Of a stretch of 64,000 bases of DNA, positions 58,339 to 64,000 are shown piece after piece. Below the pieces are notes generated by a model, which saw nothing but the letters and a program-made list of their open reading frames with translations, made no database searches and had not been told where the DNA came from. Numbering within the stretch: position 1 is the stretch's first letter; every line of letters begins with the position of its first letter. The stretch comes from Methylobacillus caricis (GTDB taxonomy: Bacteria > Pseudomonadota > Gammaproteobacteria > Burkholderiales > Methylophilaceae): positions 1,054,001 through 1,118,000 of the forward strand of contig NZ_JAJAVD010000001.1 of NCBI RefSeq assembly GCF_020532705.1, read 5' to 3'. Both the position numbers and the translations under genes were made by a program.

Positions 58339-59664
58339 ATGACAGATAAAAAACGCGAGCTGATCCTGAATGTTTTCCTGCTCCGATACGGACACCATCC
58401 TGCAGGCTGGCTGCACCCAACCTGGAAGGAAAATGGCAGGCCTGACCTCAATTGGTGGGTAAGGGCGGCACAGATTGCCGAAGATGCCAAGTTTCATACC
58501 TTTTTTGTGGCTGATTTCATTGGACGTTCAGGCGAGCTGACACCAGAGGCTACCAAAAACCCGTCCAATTTCCACTTCGAACCATTTACGCTCTTGTCCG
58601 CAATTGCCACCCAGACCAAGCGCATAGGCCTTGTTGCAACGGTCAATACCAATTTCTCGGAACCTTATAACGTGGCGCGGCAATTTACCTCGCTGGATCA
58701 CCTGAGCGGTGGACGGGCTGGCTGGAATATAGTCTCATCACTCAACCCGGCAACAGTAGGAAATTTTGGAAATCATGACGGACGCACACATGAGCAACGT
58801 TATGAGCGTGCTGAGGAGTTTTTACAGCTGGCCAAGGCATTGTGGGATAGTTGGGATGATGATGCATTTGATCATCCTGACCGCGAGGCTGGAATTTTCT
58901 TCAAGGCTTCCGCTGCGCACCCGCTCAATTTTCACGGCAAATATTACAGTTCTGAAGGCTTGCTGGACTACCCAAGGCCCATCCAGGGCTACCCTGTATT
59001 CGTGCAGGCGGGCAACTCTGAAACAGGACGTGAATTTGCTGCACGGGTAGCTGAAATGACCTATAGTTCGGCCACATCCCTTAAAGTGGCTCAGGACTAC
59101 TATGCTGATGTGAAGTCACGCATGGCCAAGTATGGACGCGCTGAAGACCAGTTGAAGATTACGCCGGGGCTCAATGTGGTGGTGGCTGAAACTGATCAGG
59201 AGGCACAGGATAAATATGCCGAACTGCAGAACCTTGTAGATTTTAGCGAGATTGAATTTGGCGGATTTGATCTTTCACAATATCCACTGGATGGCCCTTT
59301 GCCTGATTTGCCTTACGATCCAGGTGAGAATGGCCGAGGCCGGTTCCAGCAGCAACTTGAACTGGCTAGGCGTGAGAATCTCACCATACGGCAATTGGTT
59401 CTGAAGTTCCGGGTGGCGCGAGGGCATATCCAGGCTATTGGTTCGGTCAAAACGGTGGCTGACCTGATTGAGCAATGGTTTGTAGAGAAGGGTGCTGACG
59501 GATTCAATGTAGTGCCGCCTTATTCCATCAAAGGGCTGGAGGATTTTGCCCGTTTGGTTGTCCCTGAGTTACAGCGCCGTGGTCTTTTCCACAAGGAGTA
59601 CAGTGGTTCAAGCTATCGAGAAAGCCTGGGACTGGATAGGCCGGATAATTCTAATAGTGAGTGA
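58339..59664 (+). CDS. FMN-dependent monooxygenase, NtaA/SnaA/DszA family
   Basis: The 441-residue product starts at ATG 58339, which has GAAAG upstream; GTG 58324 is an alternative. It has the bacterial luciferase-like TIM barrel and family marks: WWVRAAQIAEDAKFHTFFVAD, FEPFTLLSAIATQTKRIGL, FTSLDHLSGGRAGWNIVSS and a YPVFVQAGNSETGREFAA stretch. Members use reduced flavin and oxygen to oxidise sulfones, sulfonates or nitrilotriacetate. With the DszB-like gene nearby, a sulfone or sulfonate substrate is likely. The stop overlaps the next start. Confidence 0.9.
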   Translation: MTDKKRELILNVFLLRYGHHPAGWLHPTWKENGRPDLNWWVRAAQIAEDAKFHTFFVADFIGRSGELTPEATKNPSNFHFEPFTLLSAIATQTKRIGLVATVNTNFSEPYNVARQFTSLDHLSGGRAGWNIVSSLNPATVGNFGNHDGRTHEQRYERAEEFLQLAKALWDSWDDDAFDHPDREAGIFFKASAAHPLNFHGKYYSSEGLLDYPRPIQGYPVFVQAGNSETGREFAARVAEMTYSSATSLKVAQDYYADVKSRMAKYGRAEDQLKITPGLNVVVAETDQEAQDKYAELQNLVDFSEIEFGGFDLSQYPLDGPLPDLPYDPGENGRGRFQQQLELARRENLTIRQLVLKFRVARGHIQAIGSVKTVADLIEQWFVEKGADGFNVVPPYSIKGLEDFARLVVPELQRRGLFHKEYSGSSYRESLGLDRPDNSNSE

Positions 59665-60317
59665 AGGAAACAGTATTGTCGACGTATAAGTTGGTGATTT
59701 TCGATTGTGACGGGGTACTTGTTGATAGTGAACGTATTACCAACCGTGTATTTGTCGATATGCTGAATGATGCCGGGATCCCGGCATCATTGCAGGATAT
59801 GCAGGCTTATTTTGTCGGCAATTCTTTGCAGCAATGCAAGCAGATTGTATTGGATGTGTATGGCAAGGCTCTGGCACCAGACTTTATCGAGCAATACAAG
59901 CCAAGGCGCGATCAGGCGCTTAAATTAGGCTTGCAAGCAGTTGCTGGCGTAAAAGAGTTGCTTGAAAACTTGGTGTTGCCAGCATGTGTGGCTTCAAACA
60001 GCGAGGGGCAGAAGGTCAATGAAATGTTGGGCCTGTGTGACCTGCTCCAGTATTTTGATGGGCGCATATTCAGTGCTGCTGATCTTGGGCGGCCAAAACC
60101 AGCGCCGGATGTATACCTAAGTGCAGCTAAGGCGATGCAGGTGCTACCGCAGGACTGCATTGTGATTGAGGATACCCATATCGGTGTGAGTGCCGCGGTG
60201 GCTGCAGGCATGACCGTGATTGGGTATGACGGAACCATGGACGCCACCCGGCTAGTCGACGCCGGGGCAAGCTATATTATCAGCCATATGTCTGAAGCCT
60301 CCATATTGCTGGGCTGA
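59661..60317 (+). CDS. HAD-superfamily phosphatase, beta-phosphoglucomutase-like
   Basis: The 218-residue product has HAD motifs I (VIFDCDGVLVDSE), II (VASNSEG) and III/IV (RPKPAPD, VIEDTHIGVSAAVAAG). The cap is of the helical subclass I type. It likely dephosphorylates a small phosphosugar or glycolate-like product. GTG 59661 overlaps the monooxygenase stop; TTG 59676 behind AAGGA is the alternative start. A coupling to flavin metabolism (for instance FMN phosphatase) is possible but not shown. Confidence 0.87.
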   Translation: MKETVLSTYKLVIFDCDGVLVDSERITNRVFVDMLNDAGIPASLQDMQAYFVGNSLQQCKQIVLDVYGKALAPDFIEQYKPRRDQALKLGLQAVAGVKELLENLVLPACVASNSEGQKVNEMLGLCDLLQYFDGRIFSAADLGRPKPAPDVYLSAAKAMQVLPQDCIVIEDTHIGVSAAVAAGMTVIGYDGTMDATRLVDAGASYIISHMSEASILLG

Positions 60318-60630
60318 CTATCTGAAGGTTCCTTTCGTTTATATAGATACAAGCTGTTTGTTTGGCAACACTTGAATTGCTGCTAAATGTTGTTTTGATA
60401 ACAATCATGAGCTGGGCAGTAAGAGCTTGACCGGAAAATTTCTGGTTAAATTATTGTTATTCAATAATTAATTTATTATTCATGCAGCCATGGAAGTTGG
60501 TATGGATAGTGCTCTTCAAGCCAAACTGGTTCTTCCCGCGCTATTTCCGGGAGTGAATGAGTTGTGAGGGCAGTAGCGGTTTGATTGCTATAGCCACTTT
60601 CCATGTTTATTTAAACCCGGAACCGACAAT
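60318..60630. promoter_or_regulatory. Intergenic control region before the nitroreductase gene
   Basis: About 310 bases, no gene seen. It contains two copies of the 16-bp dyad, TGTTTGTTTGGCAACA (60355-60370) and TGTTGTTTTGATAACA (60388-60403), 33 bases apart (about three helical turns). These are candidate regulator sites. Confidence 0.55.
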
Positions 60631-61242
60631 ATGAGCAATGTATACAAGCTATCTCCCCGTCAAGCTGACTACGATATCCATCCTTTGTTTACCAGCCGTT
60701 GGTCACCACGCTCTTTCAGTGATAAGCAAGTGGATGATGACGCCTTGTTCAGTCTTTTCGAGGCGGCGCGCTGGGCGCCATCCGCCAATAATTCTCAACC
60801 ATGGCGATTTATCTATGCAAGAAATGGTTCCACCGGCTGGAGCAACCTGCTAGGGCTGGCCAACCTGAATAACCAACGTTGGGCAGCGAGTGCAAGCGTA
60901 CTTATTGCCCTGGTTTCAAAGACAACTCACTTACGTAATGGCGACAGTGAGCCCAGCGCCCTGCGCAATCATTCGCTGGATGCTGGGGCGGCGTGGGCTA
61001 ATCTTGCCTTGCAGGCAACACATGCCGGACTGATTACCCATGCGATTGGCGGTTTTGACAGAGAGCAGGCAAAGGTGGTGCTTGATATACCCGAAGGATT
61101 CCATATCGAGATACTGATTGCAGTCGGATATCAGGGAGACAGGGCAGAGCTGCCCGAGGATTTCCAATTGCGAGAGCAGCCAACCCCGCGAAAACCGTTG
61201 GCAGGGTTTTATGCTGAAGGCCGATTTAACTTCAGTGAGTAG
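60631..61242 (+). CDS. Nitroreductase-family flavoprotein
   Basis: The 203-residue product has nitroreductase-family marks: FTSRWSPRSFSDKQV, ARWAPSANNSQPWRFIYA and DAGAAWANLALQATHAGL, the FMN-binding residues of the fold. It is a soluble FMN enzyme that uses NAD(P)H. Here it may reduce flavin for the neighbouring monooxygenases, since no SsuE/DszD-type reductase gene is seen in the window. GGAA precedes its ATG. Confidence 0.88.
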   Translation: MSNVYKLSPRQADYDIHPLFTSRWSPRSFSDKQVDDDALFSLFEAARWAPSANNSQPWRFIYARNGSTGWSNLLGLANLNNQRWAASASVLIALVSKTTHLRNGDSEPSALRNHSLDAGAAWANLALQATHAGLITHAIGGFDREQAKVVLDIPEGFHIEILIAVGYQGDRAELPEDFQLREQPTPRKPLAGFYAEGRFNFSE

Positions 61243-61757
61243 CGTTGTTGTCGACGGAGATGATATAGGCATAGAGAGCTGGTGACAGATTGAGCATCTT
61301 CATGCAACAGCATAATCAGTTACCAAATTAATGGCCGTGCATCAAAACGGGTTGTTGCATCTACAGCAGCAGCCTTTTGTGGTATGGCTTACTCTTTATT
61401 TGAATTACAGGCATACCATTTACTCAATGCTCCTGTTGCGATTGCTGATTTACCTAGTTATGTGTGTGGTTGATTCTGTTTTTGCAACACGGCATTTCTA
61501 TTGTTGAATTTTGAGCAGAAGTTGCAAATACAACACTTATTGCGGGGTAACTGTTTTAAATGAGACAGTTTGTCCGGGTGATGATGAAAATATTATGCAT
61601 GAGGCAAATCTTGCAAGCCCGAATTAATCATAATTAACACTATTAAATCAAATTCATAGATCATTCCCGTAAAAAGTTTAAGGGAATGATCCAGGTATGG
61701 CATGTTTTCTGCGATATCTCTAATCAATCAAGAGAACCAAGTTGCAGGAGAGCATGC
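61243..61757. promoter_or_regulatory. Intergenic control region before the SsuD-like pair
   Basis: About 515 AT-rich bases, no gene recognised. It contains two degenerate copies of the 16-bp dyad, TTCTGTTTTTGCAACA (61474-61489) and, on the minus strand, TGTTGTATTTGCAACT (61520-61535). A promoter for the monooxygenase operon should lie between these and 61758. Confidence 0.5.
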
Positions 61758-62819
61758 ATGAGTATCAAGTTTTTCTGGCAAATACCGACCGCGGGCGATG
61801 GCCGGTATGCCGATGCGCAGAAGCGCATACGTGGTGAGCGCAGCGACAGCAAGCCATACTTCCTCCCGGGAGTGACTGATCCACGTGGCAGGCGCTTCAA
61901 TTATTTTGATCATCTGCACCAGATTGCAAAAGCGGCAGAGTTGGCCAAGTTTGATGGCCTGCAAGTCCGCAATGATCCGGAAGGTGATGAGTCATGGATT
62001 GTGGCAGGATATCTCAGCCGCGCTACGCGGGACCTGACCGTGCTGGCTGAATTTGATGCTGCACGCGGCTCAGCCGTATATGCAGCCAAGAATGCCGTCA
62101 GCTACCAGCGTTTCAGCGGGGGCCGGTTTGCCTGGCAGATCAGCGTAGAGGCGAATGAATCCCAGCGCAGGAGAAATGGGGATTATGTCGCGGCAGAAGA
62201 TCTGAATACGCGCATAGAAGAGTTTGTCACTGTTGCACGTCATGTCATCACACAGACCGATTACGATTTCAAGGGAAAGTTCTTCGAGGTATTAAAGGGT
62301 GGTTTCCAAGGGCCGCTTTCTGGTCAAAAGGTACCGCCAGTCTATCTGTCTGGCAATGATGAGGCCTCGTATGCATTATCGGCACGTGTGGCTGATGTGC
62401 ATGTGCTTGATGCCCAGCCACTGGCAGGCATCCGCCAGGAAATAACGCGCTTGCGCCAATTGGCAAGTACTGTTGGGAGAGAGATTGAAATAGGCATCCG
62501 CCTGGATGTATTGGCCCGTGAAACCGAGGATGAAGCCATATTTGACGCCAAGCGCTATGCCGAGCAAAGCGGACAGGGCAAGGGGTTTGCCCACAACGCC
62601 TTGTGGAGCGGATTGACAACTGCCAATACAGGCGCCTTGGCAACGCTGGTTGGCAGCTATCAGCAGGTCAGCGAAGGCATAGCTGAGCTTGCTGCCGCCG
62701 GTGTTCATCACTTTATCCTGGGTGCAGTGCCCAGCCTTGAGGAGGCGTATCGCATTGGCGAGAATGTCCTGCCACAAGTGCGTTCCCTGATCGCTGGCAC
62801 CAGCCAGCGCGCAGCCTGA
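61758..62819 (+). CDS. SsuD-like FMN-dependent alkanesulfonate monooxygenase
   Basis: The 353-residue product starts at ATG 61758 behind AGGAG. It has a luciferase-like TIM barrel with MSIKFFWQIPTAGDGRYAD, DHLHQIAKAAELAKFDGLQV, FSGGRFAWQISVEANESQRR and GVHHFILGAVPSLEEAYRIG, the last being close to the end of SsuD. It would use FMNH2 and O2 to split a sulfonate carbon-sulfur bond and release sulfite. It lies 17 bases before a second member of the family. Confidence 0.88.
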   Translation: MSIKFFWQIPTAGDGRYADAQKRIRGERSDSKPYFLPGVTDPRGRRFNYFDHLHQIAKAAELAKFDGLQVRNDPEGDESWIVAGYLSRATRDLTVLAEFDAARGSAVYAAKNAVSYQRFSGGRFAWQISVEANESQRRRNGDYVAAEDLNTRIEEFVTVARHVITQTDYDFKGKFFEVLKGGFQGPLSGQKVPPVYLSGNDEASYALSARVADVHVLDAQPLAGIRQEITRLRQLASTVGREIEIGIRLDVLARETEDEAIFDAKRYAEQSGQGKGFAHNALWSGLTTANTGALATLVGSYQQVSEGIAELAAAGVHHFILGAVPSLEEAYRIGENVLPQVRSLIAGTSQRAA

Positions 62820-62836
62820 TTGAGGAGTTAAGTATT

Positions 62837-64000
62837 ATGGCAATAGATGTTTTCTGGAGAATCCCCACCCACGGAGAGCCAAGCTCACTTCGCGACAAAC
62901 TGCATCATCGCGGCGACTGGTCCCAGCAGCACGGTGACCATATTGTGCATAAAGGCTTGAGTGGTGGCCATGAAGATGGCTTTACCAACCTGGACTATAT
63001 CGCCGAGGTAGCGCGTGCGGCGGAGATATCTGGTTTTCAGGGAGGATTGATTCCATCATTTCCCATGACGGATGAACCCTGGGCGATTTCCTCTTTTCTT
63101 GCGCGTGAAACCAGTACTTTCCGTTTCATGATCGCATTCCAGCCAGGCTTCCTCAATCCCGTGGTAGCGGCACGCATGACAGCAAGCCTGCAGCGTGCAA
63201 CGGGCGGTCGTGCTCTTTATAACGTCATCACCGGCGGCGGCGGTCCTGCACAGTTGTGGTGGGGCGATGTGGCGCCTCATGATGATCGCTATGCCCGTAC
63301 TACGGAGTTTCTCGATGTATTGCGCGGTGTATGGCAGGGAGAAAAGTTCTCGTATAAGGGAAAGTTCTATCAAGTCGAAGATGCAGCCTTGCCCGCCCAG
63401 CTGCTGGGACAAGAGTTTCCGGAAATCTATTTTTCTGGATCTTCCGATGCTGCGCTGGCCTCTGCCTCCAAGCATGCGGAATACTATCTCTCGTGGCTGG
63501 AGCCTTTCGACCAATTACGCGAAAAGTTTGATCGCGTAAAAGAGCGCACTGATGCCTTGGGCCGGAAGATCAAATGCGCTGTGCGGGTGGATATCATTGC
63601 TCGGCGCACTGAAGAGGAGGCATGGCGTGAGGTGAGGCGAGGCTTTGAAAATCTGGACGACGCTGCCCGCGAACGCTACAAGCTTTTTGCGCAGCAGACT
63701 GGTGATTCAGTAGGAGCTGGACGTCAGCGTAGCAATGCGCCCAAAGAGTTGAATGACTACCGTGATTTCATTATCCATCCTAATGTCTGGTCAGGGCTCA
63801 GCTTGTTGCGGGGCGGGCAGACCCAGGGGATTGTCGGTAGTTACGAGCAGGTGGCGGAGCGCCTCGATGATTTGGTCAAGCTGGGGGCTGATGCGTTCAT
63901 CCTGGCCAGCACCCCGCACCTGGAAGAGGCCTATCGGGTTGGTGAGGAAGTGCTGCCACTTGTAAGAGGGCATGACAGTGCCCCGGCATTGCGGGTAGTC
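62837..64000 (+). CDS. SsuD-like FMN-dependent monooxygenase (partial, 3' truncated by window end)
   Basis: The frame opens at ATG 62837 behind GAGGAG and stays open to the last base (388 codons). It begins MAIDVFWRIPTHGEP and contains TNLDYIAEVARAAEISGFQG, ALYNVITGGGG and ADAFILASTPHLEEAYRVG, with the features of SsuD. It is similar to the preceding gene and probably has another sulfonate preference. The end of the protein lies outside the window, though LPLVRGHD suggests that it is nearly complete. Confidence 0.9.
   Translation, partial: MAIDVFWRIPTHGEPSSLRDKLHHRGDWSQQHGDHIVHKGLSGGHEDGFTNLDYIAEVARAAEISGFQGGLIPSFPMTDEPWAISSFLARETSTFRFMIAFQPGFLNPVVAARMTASLQRATGGRALYNVITGGGGPAQLWWGDVAPHDDRYARTTEFLDVLRGVWQGEKFSYKGKFYQVEDAALPAQLLGQEFPEIYFSGSSDAALASASKHAEYYLSWLEPFDQLREKFDRVKERTDALGRKIKCAVRVDIIARRTEEEAWREVRRGFENLDDAARERYKLFAQQTGDSVGAGRQRSNAPKELNDYRDFIIHPNVWSGLSLLRGGQTQGIVGSYEQVAERLDDLVKLGADAFILASTPHLEEAYRVGEEVLPLVRGHDSAPALRVV

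Noticed and set aside
1-64000. CRISPR arrays or insertion sequences
   Set aside because: No regularly spaced direct repeats of suitable length and no transposase genes were seen; the 21-base-spaced repeats near 44636 are iterons without spacers.

Overview
The window looks like chromosome of a methylotroph-like betaproteobacterium, perhaps Methylophilaceae; this is an inference from gene content and not a phylogenetic result. About 43 kb of it is one inserted siphovirus-type prophage. Left host flank (1-5014): the end of one ABC half-exporter gene and its complete partner, a DEDDh exonuclease/GIY-YIG nuclease fusion, and a PEP-CTERM secreted protein.

The prophage (5015-48436) is bounded by a 15-bp direct repeat (tatctggctccccga). 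The right copy is the 3' end of a tRNA-Asn(GTT) gene on the minus strand. From left to right it holds: umuDC; small and large terminase; portal; a deacetylase-like cargo gene; a MuF-type head protein with an HExxH-bearing C-terminus; a protease-scaffold-capsid fusion; connector and tail-completion genes; a lysis block (a holin-like/transglycosylase fusion and nested Rz/Rz1); tail tube; tail chaperones joined by a GGGAAAC -1 frameshift; tape measure; tail-tip proteins including an RCC1-like propeller. Then come a leftward lysogeny operon (repressor plus a membrane-anchored protein) and a divergent rightward early operon. The early operon has a Cro-like protein, a CII-like protein, a tyrosine recombinase, a cytosine methyltransferase with a repeat-built recognition region, DUF1643 and HD proteins, a stand-alone FtsK-gamma-like domain and a primase-ATPase. 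After it lie an iteron-type candidate origin, a second tyrosine recombinase, a possible late activator and a large serine recombinase whose reading frame runs through the attachment site.

The right host flank (48437-64000) starts with tRNA-Asn and its promoter, then a 1-Cys peroxiredoxin. It continues with what looks like an organosulfur-scavenging locus: a DszB-like desulfinase, a second copy of the ABC exporter pair, a TonB-dependent receptor, a class II aldolase-like protein, an NtaA/DszA-type FMN monooxygenase, a HAD phosphatase, a nitroreductase-like flavoprotein and two SsuD-like monooxygenases (the last cut by the window end). A 16-bp dyad close to TGTTGTTTTGGCAACA recurs in four intergenic regions of this locus, which suggests one shared regulator. 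No regulator gene for it is in the window.

The most notable observations are: the recombinase whose C-terminus is rewritten by integration and whose end carries a substitute terminator for the tRNA; the iteron cluster; the stand-alone FtsK-gamma-like gene beside Xer-like recombinases; the six-repeat methyltransferase; the MuF-metalloprotease-like fusion; and the shared dyad of the sulfur locus.
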